Assembly: GCA_918797485.1 (NCBI GenBank)
Contig: CAKKNE010000006.1
Location: 2,914,001 to 2,978,000, forward strand
Length of the DNA stretch: 64,000 bases
Direction of reading: 5' to 3'
From: Pelagomonas calceolata
Lineage: Eukaryota > Sar > Pelagophyceae > Pelagomonadales > Pelagomonadaceae
Part shown: positions 17,286 through 26,500 of the stretch, in pieces
Layout: each line of letters starts with the position of its first letter
How positions within the stretch are numbered: position 1 is the stretch's first letter
Position numbers and translations under genes: made by a program
The notes under the pieces: generated by a model
Told to the model about the DNA's origin: nothing
Seen by the model: the letters and a program-made list of their open reading frames with translations, nothing else
The model's database searches: none

Positions 17286-18014
17286 TTAGGGCCTCCAGTT
17301 CGTAAACAGCGAGATCCGCCCCTCCATGACGCCCGTCGCGTAGCCGAGGACGTCGCCCGTATCCCTCAAATCAAACGAAGCGAAGGCGTCGACGAGCTCG
17401 GCACCGCGCTGCAGGTTGTAGCCGACGAAGAGCGGTACCTGGCGATCGCCGCAGAGTTCGGCGACCGCTTCTGCGAGCTCCGCGGGCGTGACGTTCGCGA
17501 AGGGCGGGTCGAGAAAGAGCGCGTCGAAATCATATGAAACGCTTTTTGGGGAGCGCAGGTCGAAGGGCTCGTAGTGCCTCAACGTGGCGAAGCGCTCGTC
17601 GCGGTCGAGGAGCAGGTAGTCGTCTCCACTACTGTCGAGCTTCGCCGCGATCGACGGCACGCAGACTAGCAACGGCTTCTCGAAGCGCCTTACCAGTCTC
17701 ATCATCTTGGCGCTCGTCGGCGCGTCGTAGAAAAATTGCTCAAATCTATGATCCTCGGGGATCGGCACGCCGTTCGCCACGACTGCCGCGGGCGCGATGT
17801 CCGTCGCGCGGCCCTTGCGTCTCTTCTTATCTTGGGCTTCGCGCGCCTTCTTCTCCGCCCACGCGGCCTCGCGGTCGACTTTTTTTGCCCTCTTCGCTCG
17901 CATTGTTGTGTGGTGATGCCTTTGGTGCAGCGGCTGCCAGGCGCTGCAGGCATGCCCAGCAAGGAGTGTGATCAGTGCGACCGCGGTACACGGCCTGCAC
18001 TGATGACTAGGCAT
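17286..18014 (-). CDS. EEF1A lysine methyltransferase 1-like (N6AMT2/EFM5 family)
   Basis: The core FEQFFYDAPTSAKMMRLVRR, the strand LLVCVPSIAAKL, the YLLLDRDERFATL segment and the catalytic-site motif DALFLDPPF match the EFM5/EEF1AKMT1 family (the old N6AMT2), which methylates a lysine of elongation factor 1A. I chose the ATG at 18014: it gives a 242-residue protein with a hydrophobic leader (TAVALITLLAGHACSAWQP) that could send it to an organelle. The ATG at 17903 would give a cytosolic form of about 205 residues, nearer the usual family length. The frame stays open to 18374, which I regard as untranslated. Confidence 0.75.
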   Translation of the reverse strand: MPSHQCRPCTAVALITLLAGHACSAWQPLHQRHHHTTMRAKRAKKVDREAAWAEKKAREAQDKKRRKGRATDIAPAAVVANGVPIPEDHRFEQFFYDAPTSAKMMRLVRRFEKPLLVCVPSIAAKLDSSGDDYLLLDRDERFATLRHYEPFDLRSPKSVSYDFDALFLDPPFANVTPAELAEAVAELCGDRQVPLFVGYNLQRGAELVDAFASFDLRDTGDVLGYATGVMEGRISLFTNWRP

Positions 18015-18538
18015 CGTGCAATGGACAGGAAGCTGCAAATGCGTCGCCGCTACGTGCTTGCAGTCCAGTGCGGCTGTCCAATGCAATTGCTGCCCACTTG
18101 TTGTTTTGCACTCGCAAGAGCTGCAGCGCTGGCCGGCGGCCGTGCGCTGGTTGCGACCGTTCACGACAGCTCGCAGAGCGTCTACAAAGTACCGTAGCAG
18201 CCGTCGCGCGAGAGGCAAAAAGCACAAGCAGCTAGCGGCATAAGACATACTAGAGAGCGGGAAGCGGGGTTTTCTTCCAGGCGCCAGAGCTCTTGTACGA
18301 GTAGAGTCAGAACACGAGGCCATGCGGGCGAGAATCGAGCAGGCCGAGAGGTACGGGGCAGCCCAACCGTTCACCTGGGGCTGCTCATAAACAGCACGCG
18401 GTCCGCCGTCTCGTGGAGTCGCGCAAGCCGTGCGACCTACCAGGCTCGTGCAGGACCTGACGGCACCGCCGCAGCAGTAGCGTCGAGTCTCGCGCGCCGT
18501 GAGACCTGCCGTACCGGCAGTACATCACAGGGACAAAG
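18015..18538. promoter_or_regulatory. Divergent 524-bp promoter: CTAG motif at 18232-18253 and a duplicated hairpin at 18413-18511
   Basis: A 22-bp CTAG-bounded motif copy lies at 18232-18253 (CTAGCGGCATAAGACA then TACTAG). Nearer to the DZIP1-like gene, two related hairpins occur about 70 bp apart: GTCGCGCAAGCCGTGCGAC at 18418-18436 and GTCTCGCGCGCCGTGAGAC at 18487-18505, each followed by CCT(A/G)CC. One stem pair has changed from G-C to T-A between the copies while pairing is kept. Confidence 0.4.
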
Positions 18539-20491
18539 ATGCCTCTCGAACCGCTGCGCTCCAAGGTCGTCGGCGCCGGCGCACCTAATAAAGATGCGAC
18601 CTGGCTGCCCGCGCCATCATCAACAGCAGGAGACCTCCTCTCCACGAAGAACTTCTACTTCGCCGATAGGAGCACGCAATTAGATCTGGAGGCGATCCGC
18701 GACATCGATCTGGAGCGCATCGAGAAGGATGTTGATATAGAAGCCCTGCAGAGGCACCTCGAGCCGCTCGTGTTCGGGAGATTGCCGGAAGTGTTAGATG
18801 CCGGCGAGGGGCACGCGGCCTTCCGGAAGCTGTTCCGCCTGTCTCAGTTAACTTTAGAATATCTGCTGAACGTGCAAGACGTATTAGCTGAAGGGCTCGA
18901 TAAAGCTTCCCAAGCATGCTCGGAGTCGTCTAGGAATGCGGAGAGATATCGCAAGCGCGCCAAAAAATTAGACGCTCGGGTGAAGATGCTGGAAAGAGAT
19001 TTGGCCTCAAAAAGGGACGCGGCGCACGCCTACCAGGGCCTCGTCATGTCGGCTTCCTCAAGACCTCCCGCACCGGTCGTCCAGCCCATGTCCGTGGCCA
19101 CGGAACCGTCCGTGAACTTTCCCCTTGGGGATGCTACTGTCTATGTGACGCTGCCCGACGGCACGGCGACGCAGCACGCCATTCAAGAAGGTACTACTGC
19201 GGCGGATTTGAGAAACAGGGCGGGGTATACGGGCCGGACCTACTTTCGCGGTAGAAGGTTGGCTGCGGACGTCACCCTAGGCGACGCGGGCGTGCGCGAC
19301 GGTGATTGTATCATGGTCGTCCAGGACGGCCTGGATCAGGGGCAACAGGAACCGTTAGATGATCGCATCGCGGATCTGGAGCGATCCATCCGCGGGGAGC
19401 TCGCCATGCAGGTGCAGACGCAACTCGCGGCTCTACGCGGGTCATTACCTTCTCAGTCACAACCCGCACAGCCTCAGGGCTGCCTCGCCGGCGACTTGGA
19501 GGACGACGACGAGGCCGTTGACGACGAGACGGGGATGCAAACCGTCCTCACGTCGCCGTTCGACGCGTCGCAGAGTGGCTTCTTCGGCGGCCCGTCGCCG
19601 CACGCCGGCGATTTGAGAGCGATGGAGACGCGGCTGAGCGCCCAGATGGACGCGCTCGAGGCCAAGATGTCGGAGCTCATGGGCGACGCCGTGCACCGCG
19701 TCACCTTACCTAGAGCGACGACGCCGGTAGCACCCGCGGTGAAACAGAGCGCGCGGAAGACGACGCCGCGGCCCGTGCCGGCCACGCCGAAAGCCACGAC
19801 GCCCTACGCGGGCGCCGTCGAGGACGACGTCGAGGACGAGGAACCGCCCCGCGACGCGAGCTTCGAGTTCTCGTGCGTGTTCGGGGAAGGCGCGTGGCCC
19901 GTAAAACCGAAGGGCAAGCTCTCGCTCGTCGTGGCGCCGGAGGAGACGATTGCGACGGTGCGATGCGCCGTGGCCGCGAAGCTGGACCTCGAGGTCGATC
20001 GCATCCGGTTACGGGATAACACAACGGGTGAGGATATTGGAACCGCGGCGGACTTGGAGGAGGCGGACGTCGTCTGCCAGATCGTGCGCGGCGATCTTAT
20101 TAGTGATGGGCAGGTCGAGGATTTGGCACGCCTCAAGTCCATCCTGGGCGATAATGCAATCGACGAGTCGACGGCGGCGCAGCGCGAAGCACTAGATGCG
20201 TCCGTCGAAGCGCGACGGGCCGTCTGGCGGGCCGTGCCGCCGGCGCACGGCGCGGCGGCCGCGACGCGCGAGGACGTCGTCCACCTCGAGGTGCGGCTGA
20301 ACGCGCTCCAGAAGCTCGTGGCTTCCATCGACTCGACGACGACCTGGGACGCGGAGATGGTCGCCAAGGTCGACGAGGCCTTGTCGGCGTTCGGCGGCGG
20401 GCTCGATCCGGCCGTCAACGCGGCCGTCGCTCGTATAAGGGCCCGCGTCGACGAGCGGGCCGCGCTCGTCGCGGAGCGCGTGGCGGAGTAA
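18539..20491 (+). CDS. DZIP1/Iguana-like ciliary basal-body protein with ubiquitin-like segments
   Basis: A 650-residue protein. Residues 38-122 match the DZIP1 N-terminal domain: FYFADRSTQLDLEAIRDID, DIEALQRHLEPLVFG and LFRLSQLTLEYLLNVQDVL. DZIP1 proteins sit at the basal body and transition zone and are needed to build cilia, so the cell probably has a flagellum at some stage. A coiled coil (about 130-165) follows. Residues about 198-262 form a ubiquitin-like fold (VYVTLPDGTATQHAIQEG, RGRRLAADVTLGDAGVRDGD), and a second such fold may lie near 440-510. The C-terminal third is acidic and helical. The typical C2H2 zinc finger of animal DZIP1 was not found. Confidence 0.75.
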   Translation: MPLEPLRSKVVGAGAPNKDATWLPAPSSTAGDLLSTKNFYFADRSTQLDLEAIRDIDLERIEKDVDIEALQRHLEPLVFGRLPEVLDAGEGHAAFRKLFRLSQLTLEYLLNVQDVLAEGLDKASQACSESSRNAERYRKRAKKLDARVKMLERDLASKRDAAHAYQGLVMSASSRPPAPVVQPMSVATEPSVNFPLGDATVYVTLPDGTATQHAIQEGTTAADLRNRAGYTGRTYFRGRRLAADVTLGDAGVRDGDCIMVVQDGLDQGQQEPLDDRIADLERSIRGELAMQVQTQLAALRGSLPSQSQPAQPQGCLAGDLEDDDEAVDDETGMQTVLTSPFDASQSGFFGGPSPHAGDLRAMETRLSAQMDALEAKMSELMGDAVHRVTLPRATTPVAPAVKQSARKTTPRPVPATPKATTPYAGAVEDDVEDEEPPRDASFEFSCVFGEGAWPVKPKGKLSLVVAPEETIATVRCAVAAKLDLEVDRIRLRDNTTGEDIGTAADLEEADVVCQIVRGDLISDGQVEDLARLKSILGDNAIDESTAAQREALDASVEARRAVWRAVPPAHGAAAATREDVVHLEVRLNALQKLVASIDSTTTWDAEMVAKVDEALSAFGGGLDPAVNAAVARIRARVDERAALVAERVAE

Positions 20492-20614
20492 GGGTTCTGC
20501 TCTAAGCAAGACTAGTGCTGCAGCTGCGGCGGCGCTAGTGGCCTCGCGCTAGACGATCCTGGCTGTTTTTGCTCAGTGCTCGCTGCGGGCAGCCCCCACG
20601 CGGACTCTATCACC

Positions 20615-21181
20615 ATGGCCCAGGGAGAAAAAAACTCAGGGGGTGGCATGTGCTGCTCGGCCGGCGACAACGGCTTCTGCCAGAACACGACCCAAGCCAC
20701 CGACTGGGCCCGCAAAGCAACAGTGCATAAAGCAAGGTCGCGGCGCTTCTCGCCCGCGGCTGAATCATGACCGCCACGCCATCGACGCGACGCCAGCTCC
20801 TCACTGGTTGATTTGCGCGCAGGCAAGAATCGGTGCGCGCACGTGGGCATCATCGTCGGCATGTGGGTGTCGGGCTTCCTCATCGCCATGTTCATGCCCG
20901 ATCTATTTTACCACGTGCGCGGCCTCTTAGGCATCATCGGTGCCGTCGCCTGCGCTTGTTTTGGGGGAGGCGGCGCGTGCATGGCGGTCCTCTGCATGAA
21001 CGACAAGATCCGCGAGGCCGAGCAGAACGGCGGAAGTTGGTTCAACGCCGGCGGCGGGCCCCTCGCGCCCGACGGCTGGATCGGCCGCCATTTCGTGGAG
21101 CCCGAGATTGATGACGGCGACCCGCCCGTCGTCGAGGCGCCCGCCGGCGCCGACGACGTCGAGGCGCCGTCGGAGCCGTGA
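20615..21181 (+). CDS. Small membrane protein, two exons split by a degraded introner
   Basis: Exons 20615-20711 and 20823-21181 join in frame to 151 residues. Exon 1 encodes a Cys-containing soluble start (MAQGEKNSGGG, CCSAGDNGFC). Exon 2 begins KNRCAHVG and contains two membrane helices (IIVGMWVSGFLIAMFM and LLGIIGAVACACFGGGGACMA), then an acidic Pro-rich tail. The intron is a GC-AG type, with its 3' site at the end of a decayed introner. No family recognised; the hydrophobic hairpin with flanking cysteines suggests a small integral membrane protein. The exon-1 ATG is in a good context (ACC-ATG-GCC). Confidence 0.6.
20712..20822 (+). mobile_element. Degraded introner acting as intron (element 20721-20822)
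   Basis: The right end CACTGGTTGATTTGCGCGCAG is the introner terminus with a few changes; the left end CAGTGCATAAAGCAA matches the consensus CTGTGTGGAAATCAA at 10 of 15 positions. The internal core CGCCATCGACGCGACGCC is intact. The flanks GCAA at both sides are what remains of the duplicated target. The 5' splice site is GC, taken from the left target copy; the 3' AG is the last two bases of the element. Confidence 0.7.
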
Positions 21182-21294
21182 CGACGTCTCGTGACGACGC
21201 ACGTGTTTTTCTGCGCGCCGCCCTCCAAGTCCCCCTCCTTATTTCCTCTGGCCTCGACGCGACTAGGCCAGCGACTAATTAGATGACCGCTCGA

Positions 21295-22560
21295 CTACTC
21301 GCCGAGGTCGAGCTCGGCCCAGGGCTCCTTCGAGTAGCAGTACAATAACGCCGCGTCCTTGAGCCGGTCGAGCGCGCCGTGCGTCGCCAAGCTATGGACG
21401 CAGTCGCTCTTGTTCGATGTTTCGCGGTCGTAGGCAAGCCGCGCCGCGGCATGGTCCCCATCTTCCAAACCCGACGCGGCCTCCGACGCGGGCACGAAGA
21501 CCGGCGCGCCGTTCTGGTCCCGGTACAAGCCCACCAGGTTCTTGTCCGCGTCGTAGGCCGGGAAGCCGAGGACCGCGCCGTCGCGCACCGGGCGAAACTT
21601 CTTCGCGAGCACCGTCCTCACTTGGGACTCGACCTCGCGGCTCTGGGCCGTCTCCGTGAACGGCGGCAAGGGCACGTCCTCCCCATGGCCGGAGCCGTCG
21701 CCGGCGGGACCGCCCGTGTAGACCGAGGACACGCCCCGCTGTAACACGGGCGGCGCCATGCTTCCAGCGCCGGCCAGCGCGTGGAGCGCGCTCTGGCCCT
21801 CGGCCTCGTCCAAGATTGCCAGCGTCATCCCCGCCGACGTGCGCATGCGGCTCATAGAGGGTGCTTGCATCGGCGGGACGCTCCGCGGCTTCTTCCTCTT
21901 TTGGTTTTCTCCTAATAAAGGTGCGATGTCCTTCTCGTACTTTCTTTGTAGTGTATCGATGATGGCGTTGGGGTTGCGCATCTGGTAGTCTACGCCCGAG
22001 ACCCTCCAGCGCATTTCATCTAACGAAGACACAGCCTCCTGGATCCACTCCGCCACCGACGACGGCAGGCCATCCTCCGAGACTTGCGGTAGAGGTGCCC
22101 TAGTACGAGGAGGAGAGGTAGACGCCCGGCGCCGCTTGTTCCTCTTCGACCTAACATGCACCTTCTGCGTTCTCACACTTTCGATGCCCTCCTCGTCACA
22201 CGACACCTCCACACAAAAACACTGGCCCTGGTGGTTCTTCGACACGTCCTCCACTCGAGCCTTCACGGTCAACAACCCGCCCTTCAGTGACAAGCCCCGT
22301 TTCCTACCATCTTCCGTCCAGACCCGCAGGATCGACTGGTTCTCGACGATTTTGCCCGTGTCGGCGTAGCGCAGCGCGCACTTTACTTTCACATCTTTTT
22401 TCACCTTCTTGCCCGTGCTGTCATTTAGTGAAAGCTTCAGTAATATACATTTGTGCTGGCCCCCTTCGTCCTTGTACCAGACGGCGGCGCCCTGCTTTTT
22501 GGATTCCGCCGCGTCGTGCTCGAGGATGCCGCCCTGCTCGATGGCCAGCTGGAGGGCCAT
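21295..22560 (-). CDS. Unknown probable nuclear protein with immunoglobulin-like N-terminal region
   Basis: 421 residues from the ATG at 22560; the frame runs to 22689 but through repetitive T-rich sequence. Residues about 20-130 are beta-rich (CALRYADTGKIV, QSILRVWTEDG, LLTVKARVEDVSKNHQ, FCVEVSCDEEGIES), resembling an immunoglobulin-like or Rel-like DNA-binding fold, followed by a strong basic cluster RSKRNKRRRAS that is probably a nuclear localisation signal. The middle has a helical WIQEAVSSLDEMRWR segment, and the C-terminal part (VLGFPAYDADKNLVGLYRD) may form another small domain. I do not recognise the family. A transcription-related role is a guess from basic composition. Confidence 0.6.
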   Translation of the reverse strand: MALQLAIEQGGILEHDAAESKKQGAAVWYKDEGGQHKCILLKLSLNDSTGKKVKKDVKVKCALRYADTGKIVENQSILRVWTEDGRKRGLSLKGGLLTVKARVEDVSKNHQGQCFCVEVSCDEEGIESVRTQKVHVRSKRNKRRRASTSPPRTRAPLPQVSEDGLPSSVAEWIQEAVSSLDEMRWRVSGVDYQMRNPNAIIDTLQRKYEKDIAPLLGENQKRKKPRSVPPMQAPSMSRMRTSAGMTLAILDEAEGQSALHALAGAGSMAPPVLQRGVSSVYTGGPAGDGSGHGEDVPLPPFTETAQSREVESQVRTVLAKKFRPVRDGAVLGFPAYDADKNLVGLYRDQNGAPVFVPASEAASGLEDGDHAAARLAYDRETSNKSDCVHSLATHGALDRLKDAALLYCYSKEPWAELDLGE

Positions 22561-22810
22561 GGGGGCAGCCTGTTTTTTTTTGGCTGTCCAGGAAATTTCT
22601 AAGCATGTACTTTGGCGTGGGGTGGTGCTTTCTATAGAGATTTTTAAGGGGTGCTGTGAGACACCCTGGGAGCGGTTGGCCGGGTGCATCTATCGGCATG
22701 GGACGGGTTTTCCCTCAAACCCGTACGCATGGCTGTGTATGTAAAGCGGCCGCTGCGCGACACGCATCGATCGAGGCACAACGACTAACCGGCTTCGCGG
22801 CACTCCTGCG

Positions 22811-23347
22811 ATGGCCGAGCTCGCGGCGGCAGAGGAGGACGCCTGGTCCGACGAGGACTGGCAGGCCTTTCCGCCGCTCTACACGCTGCAGCCGCACGCG
22901 GCGACGCGCGAGGCGCAGCTGAACGTGTGGATCGATTTGCTGTGGCGCTGGTGCAAGGCGCAGAACAGCTGGACCGTGGACGTGGCGAGCTGCGACGTCT
23001 TCGTCAATGAAACCATCAACCGGAGGCTCGACGAGAACGGTCGACGCGAGGTCGCGAAGGCGGCGTGCCGCGCGGGCCGCGGCGAGCTGCTCGAGAACGG
23101 CGCTTTGTTCGTCCTAGAACAGCAGCCGAAGGACCTCGCGCGGCAGCTCTACGAGTGGGCCAAGGCGACGGGCAGGCTCGGCGGCGTCTTCACGCTGGCG
23201 GAGCTCGACGACGACGGCCCGCTCGCGGGCGCCGACGCGCGGCTGCGGACGGCGGCGCTGGACGCGCTCGAGGCCGCGGACCGGTGCGCCGTCTTCACGG
23301 GCGCGACGTCGGCCGAGGCGGGCGTGAAGTTTTTTCGGGAGGAGTAG
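22811..23347 (+). CDS. VPS25: ESCRT-II subunit VPS25
   Basis: A 178-residue protein, the family's normal length. FPPLYTLQPHAATREAQLNV at residues 20-39 is the diagnostic PPxY-containing start by which VPS25 contacts VPS22/VPS36. Two winged-helix domains follow: WCKAQNSWTVDV to INRRLDENGRREV, and LARQLYEWAKATG with VFTLAELDDD, ending in GVKFF as in relatives. VPS25 bridges ESCRT-II to the ESCRT-III subunit VPS20 during sorting of ubiquitinated cargo into multivesicular bodies. Intronless; starts at ATG 22811. Its 3' end faces the TPR gene across about 220 bp. Confidence 0.92.
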   Translation: MAELAAAEEDAWSDEDWQAFPPLYTLQPHAATREAQLNVWIDLLWRWCKAQNSWTVDVASCDVFVNETINRRLDENGRREVAKAACRAGRGELLENGALFVLEQQPKDLARQLYEWAKATGRLGGVFTLAELDDDGPLAGADARLRTAALDALEAADRCAVFTGATSAEAGVKFFREE

Positions 23348-23569
23348 TCTCTAATGTGTTTTGTGTGATAGCGACGATGGCGTACAGGGCACTGCGCTGC
23401 GGTATCCCCATAATACTTATTGATCGCGCGCGGGCCAATCACATGGATTCCAATCATTGCCAGTGAGCTCGGAAAAACAAGCCTGAGTGGAAAAACTCGG
23501 CGGCGCCGTGAGGATGATGGCACATTGCTAGCGGCACATTAGTCTCCTTCATTTACAAGAAATAGGACC

Positions 23570-26500
23570 TTACTGAATTGCGCAAGTGGAACTGCCTGAT
23601 GTCGGCCCAGATGATAAAGATAGTTCGGCGAGGTGCTTTTGGCACTTCTTTGTCATACGATTGCCGGTGCGCGTATATATCGGGAGAGCACGTTCTAGGA
23701 GCTCGCGTTTCTTGGCGTTGTCGCCGAGGTTGCCATGGGCTATGCCGAGATTGAACAGCGTGCTGGCCACTTGCGCGTGGTCGCGGCCGTACTTGCGCTC
23801 CTTGATCGCGAGCGCGCGCTCTAGCACGTCTCGCTTCTTCGCGTGGTCGCCTAAGTCGCCGTACGCGATCCCGAGGTTCGTCAGCGTGCTGGCCACTTGC
23901 GCGTGGTCGCGGCCGTACTTGCGCTCCTTGATCGCGAGCGCGCGCTCCAGCACGTCTCGCTTCTTCGCGTGGTCGCCCAAGTCGCCGTACGCGTTCCCGA
24001 GGTTATTCAGCGTGCTGGCCACTTGCGCGTGGTCGCGGCCGTACTTGCGCTCCTTGATCGCGAGCGCGCGCTCCAGCACGTCTCGCTTCTTCGCGTGGTC
24101 GCCCAAGTCGCCGTACGCGTTCCCGAGGTTATTCAGCGTGCTGGCCACTTGCGCGTGGTCGCGGCCGTACTTGCGCTCCTTGATCGCGAGCGCGCGCTCC
24201 AGCACGTCTCGCTTGTTCGCGTGGTCGCCCAAGTCGCCGTACGCGTTCCCGAGGTTATTCAGCGTGCTGGCCACTTGCGCGTGGTCGCGGCCGTACTTGC
24301 GCTCCTTGATCGAAAGCGCGCGCTCCAGCACCTCTCGCGCCTTTGCGTGGTCGCCTAATTTACTGTATGCGTCCCCGAGGTTCGTCAGCGTGCTGGCCAC
24401 TTCCGGATGGTCGCGGCCGTACGCCCGCTCCTCGATCGCGAGCGCGCGCTCCAGCATGTCTCGCTTCTTCGCGTAGTCGCCCAAGGCGCCGTACGCGTTC
24501 CCGAGGTTCCCCAGCGTGATAGCCACTTCCGGATGGTCGCGGCCGTACGCCCGCTCCTTGATCGCGAGCGCGCGCTCCAGCACGTCGCGCTGCTTCGCGT
24601 AGTCGCCTAACCTGCCGTACGCGTTCCCGAGGTTATCCAGCGTGGCGGCCACTTGCGCGTGGTCGCGGCCGTACGCCCGCTCCTTGATCGCGAGCGCACG
24701 CTCCAGCATGTCTCGTTTCTTCGCCTGGTCGCCTAAGGCGCCGTACGCGTTCCCGAGGTTATTCAGCGTGCCGGCCACTTTCGGGTGGTCGCGGCCGTGC
24801 GCCCGCTCCTTGATCGCGAGCGCGCGCTCCAGCACGTCTCTACTCTTCGCGTGGTCGCCTAAGTCGCCGTACGCGAGCCCGAGGTTGTTCAGCGTGATGG
24901 CCACTTGCGCGTGGTCGCGGCCGTACGCCCGCTCCTTGATCGCGAGCGCGCGCTCCAGCATGTCTCGTTTCTTCGCGTTGTCGCCTAAGGCGCCGTACGC
25001 GTTCCCGAGGTTCCCCAGCGTGCCGGCTACATTCACGTGGTCGCGGCCGTAGGTCCGCTCGTCGATCGCGAGCGCGCGCTCCAGCATGTCGCGCTTCTTC
25101 GCGTGGTCGCCTAAGTCGCCGTACGCGCACCCGAGGTTCGACAGCGTGAGGGCCACGCTCGCGTGGTCGCGGCCGTACGCCCGCTCCTTGATCGCGAGCG
25201 CGCGCTCCAGCATGTCTCGCTTCTTCGCGTGGTCGCCTAAGTCGCCGTACGCGCACCCGAGGTTCGTCAGCGTGGGGGCCACGCTCGGGTGGTCGCGGCC
25301 GTACGCCTGCTCCTCGATCGCGAGCGCGCGCTCATAAATGGCTCGTGCCTTGGCAGGTTCGCCGAGAGAGTTGTACGCGCTCCCGAGGTTCGTCAGCGTG
25401 GTGGCCACCTGCACGTGGTCGCGGCCGTACGCCCGCTCCTTGATCGCGAGCGCGCGCTCCAGCACGTCTCGCTCCTTCGCGTGGTCGCCCAAGTCGCCGT
25501 ACGCGCTCCCGAGGTTCGTCAGCGTGGTGGCCACCTGCACGTGGTCGCGGCCGTACGCCCGCTCCTTGATCGCGAGCGCGCGTTCCTGTATGTCTCGTGC
25601 CTTGGCGTGGTCGCCTAGGTCGGCGTACGCGTTCCCGAGGTTCCCCAGCGCCACGCCCGTCTCCTTGCTCTCCGCACCAAACGCGCGCTCCCTCTCCGCT
25701 AGGATAGCCTCCCGGACCTTCACGACGCCCGCAGATTCCTGTATCGACTCGAGCAGATCGCAGAGCCCCTCGAGCAAACTCGCGTCCGCGTCGGACCCGA
25801 GCACGTGGTCCACCAACTCCTCCACATCGTTCGCCTCGTCAACTGGAAGCTTGCACAGCATCTCGAGCCGCTGCGCGACGGCGTCTGAATTTCCCAAGAA
25901 AAACGACCGGAAATACTCGTAGACCGTGTGGCTCTGGTGCAGCGCTTCCGACTCTTTGATCGGCATGAGGTGAATTTGCAGCTCGCACATGTGCGACACG
26001 TTCTCGACTTTCACGGCGACGTTCATCAAAATATCCTGATAGCCGTTGAAGAGCGGCGGCGCGAACCGGTTCTTCGTCCGCACGATATCCACGCGGTCGT
26101 CGGCCTCCAGCGCCTTGTACAAACTGACGAGGGCGTCCTCCGTTTGACAGAGGGCCGCCCCGCGCGTAATGTCGAAGAGCCACGAGTAGCACGGCGCGGT
26201 CTTGTCCGCGTACTCGTCGCGCGCCTTAGCGCCGGCGCGGTCGCGTCCTTTCAGCGGCGCGAACATCAGCTTTACACCGCTTTCAGGGCACGCGGCCGTC
26301 ATAATTTCCTCGAACTGCACCCTCGCCAGCACGGCGACCTCGTACAGCGCGTCGAGCGACGCGGCCGGCTTGCCGTCGAGGCCGCACTGCCGACACTCGT
26401 CTCCTAAATTCTTGCCCACCCAGGGGATCTTCTTCACATCACCCTTGATGTGCACGCGCGCGATCTCGTCGATTTGTTCACGCGCTGCTTTGAAGGCCTT

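Noticed and set aside
22640-22740. tRNA-like or structured RNA (ACGGGTTTTCCCTCAAACCCGT hairpin region)
   Set aside because: There is one simple hairpin but no cloverleaf, no T-loop consensus and no acceptor stem.
23528-23542. CTAGCGGCACATTAG as a further promoter-motif copy
   Set aside because: Only two thirds of the motif is present and it lies between convergent 3' ends, not upstream of a gene.
23680-25690. Regular repeats as a CRISPR array or satellite
   Set aside because: The 126-bp periodicity is an exact 42-codon TPR unit in a long open frame, with no spacer-like unique segments.
23586-25922. Long plus-strand frames opposite the TPR gene
   Set aside because: They are antisense shadows of the repeated units, Ser/Arg- or Leu/Val-rich without family features, while the minus strand gives a clear TPR protein.
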